A DNA stretch of 64,000 nt from Paenibacillus phytorum (GCF_013141715.1 NZ_WHOA01000093.1:1-64000); one strand, 5' to 3'. Positions 35,142 through 44,913 are shown, numbered from the stretch's first letter. The notes: a model not told the origin generated them from the sequence alone. Program-made: numbers and translations.

Positions 35142-35181
35142 AAAAAGAACATGGCTTCACAAACAAGCCGTGTCCTTCTTT
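35142..35181. terminator. Bidirectional terminator near GH2 gene end
   Basis: ACATGGCTT and AAGCCGTGT arms around a 7-nt loop have T-rich tracts on both sides, immediately beyond the GH2 stop at 35189 on the minus strand. Confidence 0.7.
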
Positions 35182-35188
35182 TTATACC

Positions 35189-36949
35189 TTAAGCAAGATT
35201 AATTTCTTTTATCAGTTCGAGTGGTATCTTAGGCTTCCGATCCTCTGTAAGCAATCCGTTGACTTCCTGTTGAACATCGGTTATTTGGGTGTAACAATAT
35301 CCACTAATATAATCCGTATCTTTAATCGCTTGTGTAATGTTTCTAAAGCGCTCGATAAAGGCTTCCTCATTCTCAACCTGATTTCCATAGCCCCAGCCTT
35401 TCCCTGTGTTAAAAGCGATACCTCCGAATTCAGTGATCATAATTGGTTGGCCACGATAGGCGTATCCTTGGGCAATGGCATATTTCCCGTTATTGAATGA
35501 GAATTCGTTGTTCAGGAGTCCATCTTTGTCTGTATAACGCTTTAAAAATGCAGAGCCTTTCTCCTCATAATCATGTAATGTCAAGATGTCTGAAACGGTG
35601 TGCTCCCAGCCATCATTTACGATAACAGGCCGATGCGGGTCTAGTGATTTGGTCAAGTGATAGATGCTTTCCGTAAACTTTTGTTGTCTCAAGTTGGTGT
35701 AAATTTGTGCAATCCCCCATGATTCATTAAAAGGTACCCAGGTCACAATACTAGGGTGGTTGTACTGCTGGCGGACGATCTCCACCCATTCCGATGTGAA
35801 CGTATCAATCGCCTCATCGTTAAACTCAAAGGTTGCCGCCATTTCGGACCAGACCAGCACACCTTTCACATCACACCAGTAAAGGAACCGGGCATCTTCA
35901 ATCTTCATATGCTTCCTTACCCCGTTGTAACCCATAGCCAAAATTGCATCAATGTCTTCAATCAATGCCTCTTCCGATGGCGGAGTCAAGTGACTATCTG
36001 GCCAGTAACCCTGATCAAGAATAAGACGTTGATATATCGGCGTATTGTTAAGGAGTACTTTTCCTTTTTCAATCGAAATTTTTCTCATACCGAAGTAAGA
36101 ATATACATGATCAATGATGATGTCATCTTCATAAAGAATAAATTCAACATCGTATAAGTTAGGGTTATGCGGTGACCATGCTAATACCTTCCAAGGCCCA
36201 TTCGCTTCATGTAATAAATTCATATCCAGTTGGAGCCACGGGCGATCGATAACCAGACTCGTTTGCTTAAGAACTTTATCCTTCAAGCTAATCCGAGTTT
36301 CCAGACGGAGTTGTTTCGATTTGGCAGCCATGTGCGCCTGATATTCAAAGCGAACTGAATAATTATCGAGATCAGGCGTCATCTTAACAGATTTTAAATA
36401 CGAGGTCGCTACATACTCAATCCACACACTTTGCCAAATGCCTGTTGTCTGCACATAAAAGCACTCAAAATTATCATCAACCCAACGCTGCTTGCCTCTT
36501 GGCTGTGTACAGCTTTGTGAGTCTTCCGCTTTCAACACGAGAGTATTGGATTCGCCAAATAGAAGATACGGTGTAACGTCAAAAGAAAATGCAGTGTATC
36601 CCCCTTGATGTTGTCCAACCATGGTTCCGTTAACCCATAGCTTTGCTATATAGTCTACAGCTTGAAAATGAAGGATAACACGGTTCCCTTCTTGCTCCTT
36701 CGGGATAACCAAAGCACGCTCATACCATACATTCGGGTGAAACTTCTCTTCTCCAATCCCACTCGCCTTCGTTTCATAAGTGAACGGAACTGTTATTTTG
36801 CGATCTCCGTTAAGCTGTTTATACCACTTTTCGATTTCCCCTACATTATCATCGTCAAAACGGAAATCCCATTCCCCGTTCAAATTGAGCCAGGAATCAC
36901 GAACGAATTGAGGTCTTGGATAATCTTTGATATACATCTTAGTTGTCAT
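35189..36949 (-). CDS. GH2-family glycoside hydrolase (beta-galactosidase/glucuronidase type)
   Basis: A 586-residue retaining glycosidase with the three-domain GH2 core: jelly roll (1-180), immunoglobulin-like domain (about 185-280) and TIM barrel. The acid/base Glu is in VTWVPFNESWGIAQ and the nucleophile Glu in IMITEFGGIA. No signal peptide is visible, so it should act on imported oligosaccharides. It lacks the long C-terminal domains of LacZ. It is the last gene of the ABC/acyltransferase/GH43 operon. Beta-galactosidase, glucuronidase or mannosidase specificity cannot be decided. Confidence 0.9.
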   Translation of the reverse strand: MTTKMYIKDYPRPQFVRDSWLNLNGEWDFRFDDDNVGEIEKWYKQLNGDRKITVPFTYETKASGIGEEKFHPNVWYERALVIPKEQEGNRVILHFQAVDYIAKLWVNGTMVGQHQGGYTAFSFDVTPYLLFGESNTLVLKAEDSQSCTQPRGKQRWVDDNFECFYVQTTGIWQSVWIEYVATSYLKSVKMTPDLDNYSVRFEYQAHMAAKSKQLRLETRISLKDKVLKQTSLVIDRPWLQLDMNLLHEANGPWKVLAWSPHNPNLYDVEFILYEDDIIIDHVYSYFGMRKISIEKGKVLLNNTPIYQRLILDQGYWPDSHLTPPSEEALIEDIDAILAMGYNGVRKHMKIEDARFLYWCDVKGVLVWSEMAATFEFNDEAIDTFTSEWVEIVRQQYNHPSIVTWVPFNESWGIAQIYTNLRQQKFTESIYHLTKSLDPHRPVIVNDGWEHTVSDILTLHDYEEKGSAFLKRYTDKDGLLNNEFSFNNGKYAIAQGYAYRGQPIMITEFGGIAFNTGKGWGYGNQVENEEAFIERFRNITQAIKDTDYISGYCYTQITDVQQEVNGLLTEDRKPKIPLELIKEINLA

Positions 36950-36991
36950 AACTACACTCCTCTATCTTCCCTGTATTTATAACTTCGCATT

Positions 36992-39394
36992 TCACTTCGA
37001 AACAGAAACTTGATGAAAAATAATATCGGAATGGTTGGAAAGCAGACCGATTTTGCCATGTGTATAAGCTCTCGGATCAAGATAATCGAGAACAGGATCC
37101 GTTGATCCATTCCAATATACACGTATTCGATTGCCGGTAACCTGAACGTTCATTCGATAGCTCGTATCTTTTTGAATCGATAGAGGCACGGTTTTCAAAA
37201 TCTCCTGTTTTCCGTAATTCACTTTTTTCAACGAAAGTCCATCTTGGTTCACAGACGCATAATAACCTGTGAAGGCATCTTGCACTTGATGCGGATAGTA
37301 AGATTCATGAACAGATCTGATCAGCAAGCCTGCATCGCTTGTCGGTGTCGTGGGGAAAATGAACTCCGCATCCATCCGGTAATCCGTCCAGTCTTCACTT
37401 CCCGCGAATGTTTTTATATATTCGTGAGAGCGAGTTTCATAACCGCCATCTACAGGAATCCACATGCCCACCATCCTTTTAGGCACATTGTCTATTGGAG
37501 AGAACGCTTCATCACCCGGATAGAACGTCATCGTCTTGAACGAAAGCGAACCTTGGACAACTTTGATTTTCAGGTTTGCGTAGCCTTCTTTCAATGCCAT
37601 ACTCCCGATGCGTGTTCGTTCCCAAGTTTGATCAGCTTTGTTCCGCTTTGGTACGATAAACCGCTGCTTTTCTGCTCCAGCAGCTATTTCTATCGTTGTC
37701 TCCGCATCCGATGGCAGCATATCCAAATCAATGCCGTAGGTTCCTGCCTGCTTCACCTGTATAGGATACTGCAGCCAATCTCCGGCCTTCGGCAAAACAG
37801 CTGCCATACTGCCATCATCCGCTGCAATTCCTCGATGCTCATTGGCTAAGGAATCTGAATAACCACGGTTCTTATCTTTCAAATAATGTACCGCTTCGAC
37901 ACTCCCTGGGACAGGCTTGACGGTTTCATAATCACTGCTTCCACCCGCATCATTGCTATAAGCCGTGAACAACATAGCAGGAGCGGACTTCGATGCAGAA
38001 GCATAGATGTAACCAATTTTACCTCCGGCAATCTGCCTATCTACCTCTAGCTTATGCATATTGTCCCAATAAACCTGAATCTTGCCATTTACATTTGTTA
38101 CCCGAATCGTATGCAGTTTTGTTAAATCCGTTTCCTTTGGGATTTGAGCTTTTCCGACAAGGTCCATCTTACCCTCATTAACCCGCTGTACGATGAGCTC
38201 ATGACTTTGCGAATCCACGTCCGTAAACATAAAATTCCGCTCATTCTCGTATGCAAATACAACGCCAATATGGGAAGAGCTTTCGTCAGTCGACAATGCG
38301 CGGAAATTATACTCAGCTGTAAATGCCTGTTCCGTTGTAGAGTCGCTCACTACAATCGTTTTGTCACGCAATTGCTCTTGTTTCCAACCAACCGTACTTC
38401 CGGGAACCACTTCTTTGGCCGAAAAGTCAGGCATTTTGGCAACAGGACGTGACATCGCGAAGGTAGGACCGAGTAGAGACATACGATCCCCATTAAACTG
38501 CAAACGGTCGATATTAAGCTTGCGTACAGGCGGGCCTGACGTCGATGCGCCTTCCAGATTGTGATACACCAAATAATAGGAATCCAGATCCGGCCCTAGA
38601 ACAGTAGAACTGTGACCTAGTCCATTAAATTTATCGTCCGTGCTGATCACGAATGGATTGTTTTCCAGCGTCCGATACGGACCTAAGGGTCCTTGATCAG
38701 AAATCGAATATTGAATTCGATAACCTGTGCTGAAGACATGATTACCGGTATAAGTAATTAGGTATTTCCCTTCTCTTTTCCAGATCGATGAGCCCTCTGT
38801 CCAGTGCTGCAAATAGGCTTCCGGGATCAGCTTATCGGGGCCAAACGTATAAGGATCTGACATTTCGTTAGCCAAAATACCTCGACCGGAAGCATGTGTA
38901 AAGTACCATTTCCCATCGTCATCAATAAATACAGAGCCATCGATCGACATCCCCAGATTATCCGTTTGGACCGTAAAAGGGCCTGTGGGACTCTGGCTGC
39001 GGAGCACATAATGACCGCCGCCTCCCGGTGAAGTGTACATGTAGAAGTAACCGTTCCAATAGACGACCTCCGGCGCATACGCCCCTTTTGTTATTAGCTC
39101 CTCGGTAACGAGTCCTTCCGGCTTCCAATTCACTAAATCCGCAGAACTCCACGCTTTTACTCCAATTTGATCATCCTGGGTACTGCAGTACAAATAGTAC
39201 ATACCGTTGTAACGGAGAACGAATGGATCGCCAATACCATAATCCTCCCACTCTTCAGCTAATTCCATGGGATTACTATAAGTGGGAACTTGACGCCAGC
39301 GTTCGAGCTCCATTCTCTTAGGTCCCTCTCCCTGACATGAGGTTAGAAAGACACCCAAACAGATCGTCACCATTGCGCTCACCAATCTCTTCAA
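36992..39394 (-). CDS. Secreted GH43 lipoprotein (arabinosidase/xylosidase type)
   Basis: An 800-residue exported glycosidase. MKRLVSAMVTICLGVFLTSC is a lipoprotein signal with the lipobox Cys near residue 20. The five-bladed GH43 propeller (about 35-320) keeps its three acidic residues: GIGDPFVLRYNG (base), SIDGSVFIDDDG (pKa modulator) and WTEGSSIWKREG (acid). Downstream are two jelly-roll/LamG-like modules (about 345-480 and 660-800) flanking a CBM6-like one. The TTG start at 39394 overlaps the acyltransferase stop (TTGA) and has GGAAGG upstream. It is a shorter paralogue of the 1284-residue GH43 in this window. Confidence 0.9.
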   Translation of the reverse strand: MKRLVSAMVTICLGVFLTSCQGEGPKRMELERWRQVPTYSNPMELAEEWEDYGIGDPFVLRYNGMYYLYCSTQDDQIGVKAWSSADLVNWKPEGLVTEELITKGAYAPEVVYWNGYFYMYTSPGGGGHYVLRSQSPTGPFTVQTDNLGMSIDGSVFIDDDGKWYFTHASGRGILANEMSDPYTFGPDKLIPEAYLQHWTEGSSIWKREGKYLITYTGNHVFSTGYRIQYSISDQGPLGPYRTLENNPFVISTDDKFNGLGHSSTVLGPDLDSYYLVYHNLEGASTSGPPVRKLNIDRLQFNGDRMSLLGPTFAMSRPVAKMPDFSAKEVVPGSTVGWKQEQLRDKTIVVSDSTTEQAFTAEYNFRALSTDESSSHIGVVFAYENERNFMFTDVDSQSHELIVQRVNEGKMDLVGKAQIPKETDLTKLHTIRVTNVNGKIQVYWDNMHKLEVDRQIAGGKIGYIYASASKSAPAMLFTAYSNDAGGSSDYETVKPVPGSVEAVHYLKDKNRGYSDSLANEHRGIAADDGSMAAVLPKAGDWLQYPIQVKQAGTYGIDLDMLPSDAETTIEIAAGAEKQRFIVPKRNKADQTWERTRIGSMALKEGYANLKIKVVQGSLSFKTMTFYPGDEAFSPIDNVPKRMVGMWIPVDGGYETRSHEYIKTFAGSEDWTDYRMDAEFIFPTTPTSDAGLLIRSVHESYYPHQVQDAFTGYYASVNQDGLSLKKVNYGKQEILKTVPLSIQKDTSYRMNVQVTGNRIRVYWNGSTDPVLDYLDPRAYTHGKIGLLSNHSDIIFHQVSVSK

Positions 39395-40422
39395 TGATTT
39401 ACACCTTCCGATTTCAAAGCGACCTTCGCATTGAATGTAGTACTTATCGTGATCCGGATGAAGAAGCTAATCAATAAAAGAATACCGACATCAAACCAAA
39501 GGCATTCCATCGTGCTTAACAGAAGCTGCCCTTGATTATGTTTTAACGTAAAAATCATAATATTGCTCAGAAGTAAATATAGCAGCACATTTTGCCCTAG
39601 AACGAGCAAGAAACCCGTATATCTCAATCTTTTTACCAACACTTTCGCAGCTAGGTAGTACACATACACTAAGAAAGCGGAGCTTAAAATCCAATAGATG
39701 GACGGTGGAAAACGCTCCGGAAGCCCATGTTTCGCTATTACGTATGTGATGAATATTCCAGAAGCAGCTAAGGAACACACGAAAAATTTCCAGTTCCACC
39801 CCAGCTTGTAGCGTGCGGCATACATCCCAATCAAGTAGTAGGGAAAATATTGCACTACGGGAAAAGAAGCAAATTTTCTTGTGCCAATCAATAGCCCTAA
39901 CTGATTCACAGTCACTTTGTCATAGGGTAGATACGTAGTGATTAGCAGTAAAACGACGACCACCCAAAACTTGAACTTTCGCTCAACCAACCAAGTTAAT
40001 GGCTTAAATAATACCAACCCGACCAACATGATAAGTGAAAAAGAAATCAGAAACTCCGACCAACCAGGAATATCTTGAAGAATCAGAATAGGCTTGATTG
40101 TGCTCCATGATAGGGGCTTTCGATCTAAAAACAAGCGATAATAAGTACCTGAAATATAAAAAGCAATCAGCGTTTTCAACGCGGTTGACAGCATTCTTCC
40201 GTATACTGCTTTGAACGGTTTATTGTAATAGGCTAGTTGGCCAACGTATCCGAAACTAAATACGAAACCTGTAAACGTGACAATATTAACAACATCGATC
40301 ACTCGTTGTGCTCCCGTAAAGACCATGGGATTGCTGAAAAATTGCATGATATGACAGTACACCATCCCGATGACCAATAACCCTTTAAAGATGTCGATGC
40401 TGTAATCTCTTTCTTTATTCAT
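39391..40422 (-). CDS. Membrane acyltransferase, acyltransferase-3 family
   Basis: A 343-residue protein with about ten hydrophobic segments, starting MNKERDYSIDIFKGLLVIGMVYCHIM, typical of acyltransferase-3 (OafA/NolL-like) enzymes that O-acylate sugars at the membrane; the conserved early His is present. It is embedded between the MalG-type permease (3 nt before) and the GH43 gene (overlap) in one operon. It could modify a surface glycan or a released oligosaccharide; the acceptor is unknown. Confidence 0.82.
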   Translation of the reverse strand: MNKERDYSIDIFKGLLVIGMVYCHIMQFFSNPMVFTGAQRVIDVVNIVTFTGFVFSFGYVGQLAYYNKPFKAVYGRMLSTALKTLIAFYISGTYYRLFLDRKPLSWSTIKPILILQDIPGWSEFLISFSLIMLVGLVLFKPLTWLVERKFKFWVVVVLLLITTYLPYDKVTVNQLGLLIGTRKFASFPVVQYFPYYLIGMYAARYKLGWNWKFFVCSLAASGIFITYVIAKHGLPERFPPSIYWILSSAFLVYVYYLAAKVLVKRLRYTGFLLVLGQNVLLYLLLSNIMIFTLKHNQGQLLLSTMECLWFDVGILLLISFFIRITISTTFNAKVALKSEGVNH

Positions 40423-40425
40423 GGA

Positions 40426-41232
40426 TTACCCCTTTATACCCGAGAAACTCAGACCTTTTACAATTTGCCGCTCGAAGAACAAGAATGCGACCATGACAGG
40501 AATAGATGCTACCGAGTTAATGGCCATAGGTCTTACATAATCTTCCGAGTACTGGGACATCAGGGTAGGAATCCCCATCGGTAGAGTAAACAGTTCTTCT
40601 GAAGTAATCGCGATGAACGGCCATAGGAAGTTGTTCCATTGGGCAATAAACGTAAGAATTACAATGGAAGCCAAGGCTGGTTTAGCAAGCGGCATCACGA
40701 TACTGGCGTAAACCCTTAACTTGCTTCCCCCATCCATCTCAGCGCTTTCAAGCAGCTCATTGGGAACTGCATCAAAAAAGCTTTTCAGAACAACAACTGC
40801 AAATGGAGAGGCCACCGCCGGTAAAATTAATCCTTGATAAGAATCTAACATCCCCAGTTCTTTCACAACCTGATAAAGCGGAATGAGAATCGCTTCGCCT
40901 GGGATCAAAAGACCAGCCAAAATCAAGACGAACATGAACTTTTGATAACGGAACTTGATTTTGGACAAGGCGAATGCGCTCAGTGAAGAAATTAACAGCG
41001 TTAGCGCTGTAACGGCAATAGCAACCACAAGAGAGTTGAACATCCACCTTACCAGAGACGTTTCTTGAAAAATATACCCGTATGTCTCAAAGGTGTAAGG
41101 CGGTTTATACCAATCCAGCACACCTGTAATCTTCATACCTTCATCTTTAATAGAAACAATCAGCATCCATGAGATGGGAACAAGAAAAAGTAGAGCAAGA
41201 AGCACAGATAAGGATAGGCGAAGAGCCCGCAT
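40426..41232 (-). CDS. Sugar ABC transporter permease (MalG-type)
   Basis: A 268-residue permease with six helices and the EAA loop PNELLESAEMDGGSKLRVYA. The ATG at 41232 has GGAGG 9 nt upstream and follows the MalF-type stop within 2 nt; the longer frame (MRRRRRSK) overlaps the upstream gene and lacks a site. Confidence 0.92.
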   Translation of the reverse strand: MRALRLSLSVLLALLFLVPISWMLIVSIKDEGMKITGVLDWYKPPYTFETYGYIFQETSLVRWMFNSLVVAIAVTALTLLISSLSAFALSKIKFRYQKFMFVLILAGLLIPGEAILIPLYQVVKELGMLDSYQGLILPAVASPFAVVVLKSFFDAVPNELLESAEMDGGSKLRVYASIVMPLAKPALASIVILTFIAQWNNFLWPFIAITSEELFTLPMGIPTLMSQYSEDYVRPMAINSVASIPVMVAFLFFERQIVKGLSFSGIKG

Positions 41233-41233
41233 C

Positions 41234-42175
41234 TTAGACCGCCTCCTTCTTCGCACTCATTTTCAATTGGATCAACGACAAGACAAGGAGTATGGCAAAT
41301 AGCGCATACGACATGGTAGCTGCATAACCCATATGGTTGTTTTTGATGCCTTCCTCGTAAATATACTGAATAATTGGCCGTGTATCTGTACCCGGTCCAC
41401 CGCGTGTAATAATGTAAATTTGCAAAAACACTTTATAGGAAGCAATAATTTGAAGCAGTAATATCGTTTTTGTAATGGGACCTAGCAGTGGAAGCGTAAT
41501 TCGAAAAAACATTTGTCTCTCCGAAGCGCCATCGAGTCTCCCAGCTTCATAAATATCATCTGGAATATCCTGCATAGCCGATAAATACAGAATCATGTTA
41601 ACCCCAACCGTCCACCAAAGTGTAATCGCTGTAATGGCAATCCAGGCCAGGGATGATTCCGTCAACCAAAATATCTCTTGATCTACCGAAAGAATACCGA
41701 CTAATTTAAGTAAATTATTCAGAAAGCCTGTGTAAGGCTGTATAACAAACAGACCTACATACGAAACGACAGAGACAGATAGAACACTCGGCAAGAAAAA
41801 GACGCTGCGGAAAAATTTCTGAAGTCTCGTTTTTTGATTGGCAATGACCGCGAGCAGTAGAGCAAATATAAGCATGCTAGGCGTAGATAAGATAACAAAG
41901 TACGTTGAGTTCCAGAGCGCACGCCAAAAATTTGCATCCTTTACCATAGCGATATAATTATTAAGGCCAACAAAATCCATCTTCTTAATTAGCGTCCAGT
42001 CGTACAGACTCATCTGCAGTCCTTTGATCATCGGGAATATCGTAAACACGACGTATACGGCCAGAAAAGGCAGAAGAAATAGAAAAGCCAGGATGTCCAG
42101 CCGCCACTGCCTTGCTTTCGTTTGTGAACGGACGGTGACCGATGTTTTATTCAAATCAACTCCATTTGTACTCAT
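41234..42175 (-). CDS. Sugar ABC transporter permease (MalF-type)
   Basis: A 313-residue permease with an N-terminal cytoplasmic tail (to about residue 25), six helices and the EAA loop PDDIYEAGRLDGASERQMFF. It follows the binding-protein gene after a strong stem-loop and precedes the MalG-type subunit by 2 nt. Confidence 0.92.
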   Translation of the reverse strand: MSTNGVDLNKTSVTVRSQTKARQWRLDILAFLFLLPFLAVYVVFTIFPMIKGLQMSLYDWTLIKKMDFVGLNNYIAMVKDANFWRALWNSTYFVILSTPSMLIFALLLAVIANQKTRLQKFFRSVFFLPSVLSVSVVSYVGLFVIQPYTGFLNNLLKLVGILSVDQEIFWLTESSLAWIAITAITLWWTVGVNMILYLSAMQDIPDDIYEAGRLDGASERQMFFRITLPLLGPITKTILLLQIIASYKVFLQIYIITRGGPGTDTRPIIQYIYEEGIKNNHMGYAATMSYALFAILLVLSLIQLKMSAKKEAV

Positions 42176-42203
42176 GCAGTATCACACCTCTCTTTCTTGA
42201 AAG

Positions 42204-42238
42204 TAACAAGCTTGAAGTATGATACTCCAAGCTTGTTA
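42204..42238 (-). promoter_or_regulatory. Long stem-loop between binding protein and permease genes
   Basis: TAACAAGCTTGAAGTA and TACTCCAAGCTTGTTA pair over 16 bp (one wobble) around a 3-nt loop. No T-run follows, so it is probably an mRNA stabiliser or partial terminator that raises binding protein over permease. Confidence 0.75.
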
Positions 42239-42254
42239 TCCGGTTTAATGGCAT

Positions 42255-43592
42255 TTATTTAGAGAGCAATGTCTTTAACTCACCATCAATCTTCTTAAAC
42301 ACAGCATCCGTAGGGGTTTTATTCAACCAAATTTCATCCAGATATTTTTTCAAAACATCATTCTTAGGCCATGTTTTGTCTGATACCTTAGGGAATACCA
42401 CATCAGCTGCTACACTTGCGTAGTCACTGCGGTATTTCAGAGCTTTGTATTCTGCTGTATCGAAAACAGTTTTGTTAGCAGGAATGTGACCTGCTTTCGC
42501 CCAAACTTGGCCGCCTTTTTCAGCAACATAGTTGGCAAACGTCAATGCTGCTTCGCGCTTCTTAGGATCTTCCTTCGCGGTTACTGGCAAGATGATGGTG
42601 TGGGAATCTCCCCACGTTTTCGTATTTCCGAAGATATTAGGAATTGGCATAGCACCGAAATCAAGATCTTTGGTCGTTTCCCAAGTTCCTGTAGCCCACA
42701 CGCCTGTCATCATAATGGCGCCCTTGCCGCTTTGGAACGTTTTGTAAAAATCAGGATCCTGCGGTTTAATTACTTTACTTGTATAATATAAGTCCTTAAT
42801 ATAGTTTGCAGCTTTAATTGCCTTATCCGTATCAATCGCAGGTGTTTTGCCGTCATCCGAAATAACGTCATTTCCGCCTTGTTGGGAATAGAGCGCCCAC
42901 CACAATCGGTATGGATCATCCGCATTATTAGAAAAAGCGAATGGCGTTACATCTTTAGGAAGCTTATCTTTCAGCGTTGTTAAGAATTTGACGAAGCCAT
43001 CAGCACCTGTCTCAAGTGTAGGTTTGCCATCAGCGCCCAGCAATCCAGCTGTTTGCAAATGCTTCTTATTGTAGTACATGATGAATGGATGCGTATCGAT
43101 CGGAACCGCATAATGCTTTCCATTTACAGTAGCGGAACTCAAAATATTGCTGTTGTAGTTATCCCAGTTGAGATTAATGGCCTTACCAGTCGTATCTAAC
43201 TCAGATACAACCCCCGCCTTAATTAGCTCAGGTAATTTGGATGTATGGGAAATCCCAATATCCGGACCTTTACCGCCAGACACACCTGTCACGAGCTTCG
43301 TGTAATATTCTGCCCACTCCAACTTGACGTTCTTGATTGAAATATTATCCTGCGATTTATTAAAAGAACTAATGATCTGATCCATGTATTCGCCATCGCC
43401 GCCAGCAAACAGCGTCCAGAATACAAGCTCTGTTTTCTTGCCCCCGGTATTATCCGTTTTCGCCGTCTCTGCTGCTTTTTCAGTGCTGGCTGGAGTTGTG
43501 CTTGAACCACCGCTGTTACTTGAGCAACCTGCCATTAGGGATACTAACATTGTGGCGCCTAGCATTGACGATAATACTTTTTTTGTTTTCAA
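42255..43592 (-). CDS. Sugar ABC transporter substrate-binding lipoprotein
   Basis: A 445-residue SBP_bac_1 lipoprotein. The start is a TTG at 43592 with AAGGGAG upstream. KTKKVLSSMLGATMLVSLMA then GC gives the lipobox, followed by a Ser/Thr linker. The mature part carries typical features such as PFIMYYNKKHLQTAGLLG and KGAIMMTGVWATGTW. It is the first gene of a six-gene operon reaching 35189 (SBP, two permeases, acyltransferase, GH43, GH2). A promoter with a cre-like box is visible upstream. Confidence 0.93.
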   Translation of the reverse strand: MKTKKVLSSMLGATMLVSLMAGCSSNSGGSSTTPASTEKAAETAKTDNTGGKKTELVFWTLFAGGDGEYMDQIISSFNKSQDNISIKNVKLEWAEYYTKLVTGVSGGKGPDIGISHTSKLPELIKAGVVSELDTTGKAINLNWDNYNSNILSSATVNGKHYAVPIDTHPFIMYYNKKHLQTAGLLGADGKPTLETGADGFVKFLTTLKDKLPKDVTPFAFSNNADDPYRLWWALYSQQGGNDVISDDGKTPAIDTDKAIKAANYIKDLYYTSKVIKPQDPDFYKTFQSGKGAIMMTGVWATGTWETTKDLDFGAMPIPNIFGNTKTWGDSHTIILPVTAKEDPKKREAALTFANYVAEKGGQVWAKAGHIPANKTVFDTAEYKALKYRSDYASVAADVVFPKVSDKTWPKNDVLKKYLDEIWLNKTPTDAVFKKIDGELKTLLSK

Positions 43593-43675
43593 TTTAATCG
43601 CTCCCTTTTTTTTAATTTGAAAGATACAAAACAATAATTTTGTATTATAACCATTTTTATGTACCTTATAAGAAA

Positions 43676-43704
43676 ATAATACCGCTTACATCGCATTGTG
43701 TCAA
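43676..43704 (-). promoter_or_regulatory. Promoter with cre-like box for the SBP/GH43/GH2 operon
   Basis: A perfect TTGACA (complement of 43699-43704) and TATTAT (43676-43681) are spaced 17 nt. TGTAAGCGGTATTA (complement of 43677-43690), 13 of 14 to the cre consensus, overlaps the -10 box, so CcpA would exclude polymerase directly. Confidence 0.75.
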
Positions 43705-43821
43705 CGTTTATTTTAATATTATTGTATATAAAGGATGTTTTAATTGCATTATTACAATTTATTTGTACATAAAGAAAGGTCAACACAACATTATTGTTTG
43801 TATGACCTCATTTCCCATCCT

Positions 43822-44748
43822 TTAAAACGTATAGAACACTTTCATGACGATCCCTTGTTCATAATCCCCAAATTTGTTGCCGAATAAGTTAATACCGCCC
43901 TTATGTGTCGCATCATCTTTCACGCCTAATCTTAAATCGATGAAGCTATTATTTCCAAGCACTAATTGATGCAAATTGACCGAAGACACTTGAACGTTAT
44001 CAATTGCGGTCATGGTACCATCCACACTCAACGTTTTTAGCAATCCAAACTGGGTAGCAGATTCTGGCCACCATCCTGGATTTAACTTCCCTTTTCGCCC
44101 TCCGAAATCGCCAGGCGAGGTCCAAGTTCCCACATCGGCCCCATTCACCCAAAACGAAATATCAGATGGCCAGTTGTTATCATAATTTGGAGCTTCTGAG
44201 CAGATTTCAAGACTGAACTGGACGGATTGAATTTTGGCACCTTTCGGAAGTTCCAACGGAAACCGGTAGTCAACGAATCCTTTACGAAACCAGATGATTT
44301 GTGCAGAAAAGCGATCGGGATGAAAGAATCCGGCAGGCGAATCTTCCTGAATAATCATTTTCTCCGTATTGGCCATCCCACAAGTAGGCGATACCTGGCA
44401 ATTTGTAAAGTATCCGATAGGCATTTCGATCTCATAGCAGTTTTTATCCGGCCGAAGATGATAGAATTGTGAATTTAATATGATATGAATGTCATGGTAA
44501 GTTCGCGTACATACTTTCATAGCTCCGCGTGTCGCCGGCAGCAGCTCAGTTTCAATGAGCCGTGCCTTTTCTAATATCTTCACATTGGAAGCTGCGGTGG
44601 ATACAGGAACCTGAAGTGCGTCAGCAATTTCATTTATATTCAACTTCTTTGTATTTAACAGTTGGATGATTTTGACCCTTAAATCAGTGGATAATGCATG
44701 GGCTACAAGGACAAGCTCATCTGGATTTTCTATATTTAACTCTAGCAT
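43822..44748 (-). CDS. ArsR-type winged-helix regulator with large C-terminal domain
   Basis: A 308-residue regulator. Residues about 8-80 form an ArsR/SmtB-like winged helix (LSTDLRVKIIQLLNTKKLNI; EIADALQVPVSTAASNVKILEKARL). The remaining about 220 residues are a beta-rich domain (WFRKGFVDYRFPLELPKGAK, ISFWVNGADVGTWTSPGDFG) that resembles a carbohydrate-binding jelly roll and is unusual for ArsR proteins. The ATG at 44748 with GGGAG at 8 nt is used. It lies between the sugar-transport/GH43 operon and the sulfatase gene and probably regulates one of them in response to a sugar. Confidence 0.82.
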   Translation of the reverse strand: MLELNIENPDELVLVAHALSTDLRVKIIQLLNTKKLNINEIADALQVPVSTAASNVKILEKARLIETELLPATRGAMKVCTRTYHDIHIILNSQFYHLRPDKNCYEIEMPIGYFTNCQVSPTCGMANTEKMIIQEDSPAGFFHPDRFSAQIIWFRKGFVDYRFPLELPKGAKIQSVQFSLEICSEAPNYDNNWPSDISFWVNGADVGTWTSPGDFGGRKGKLNPGWWPESATQFGLLKTLSVDGTMTAIDNVQVSSVNLHQLVLGNNSFIDLRLGVKDDATHKGGINLFGNKFGDYEQGIVMKVFYTF

Positions 44749-44874
44749 CTCATTCACTCCCGATTTTTTGTATGAATACATATATCATATAACAAATGGT
44801 GGTATACGTCCATGTAAGCATATTCGAGATATATAAAACATTTATTTTTACTATTCGTTCCAAATAAGCAAAAA

Positions 44875-44907
44875 CCAGTCAGAACACTGGAATAACGTGC
44901 TGACTGG
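44875..44907. terminator. Terminator after the sulfatase locus
   Basis: CCAGTCAG (44875-44882) and CTGACTGG (44900-44907) arms, extended on the inner side, with T-rich tracts in both directions. It lies 7 nt past the stop of the FGE fragment. Confidence 0.75.
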
Positions 44908-44913
44908 CTTTTT

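Noticed and set aside
37244..37849. 201-codon plus-strand frame
   Set aside because: It is antisense to the 800-residue GH43 gene and shows no protein family features.
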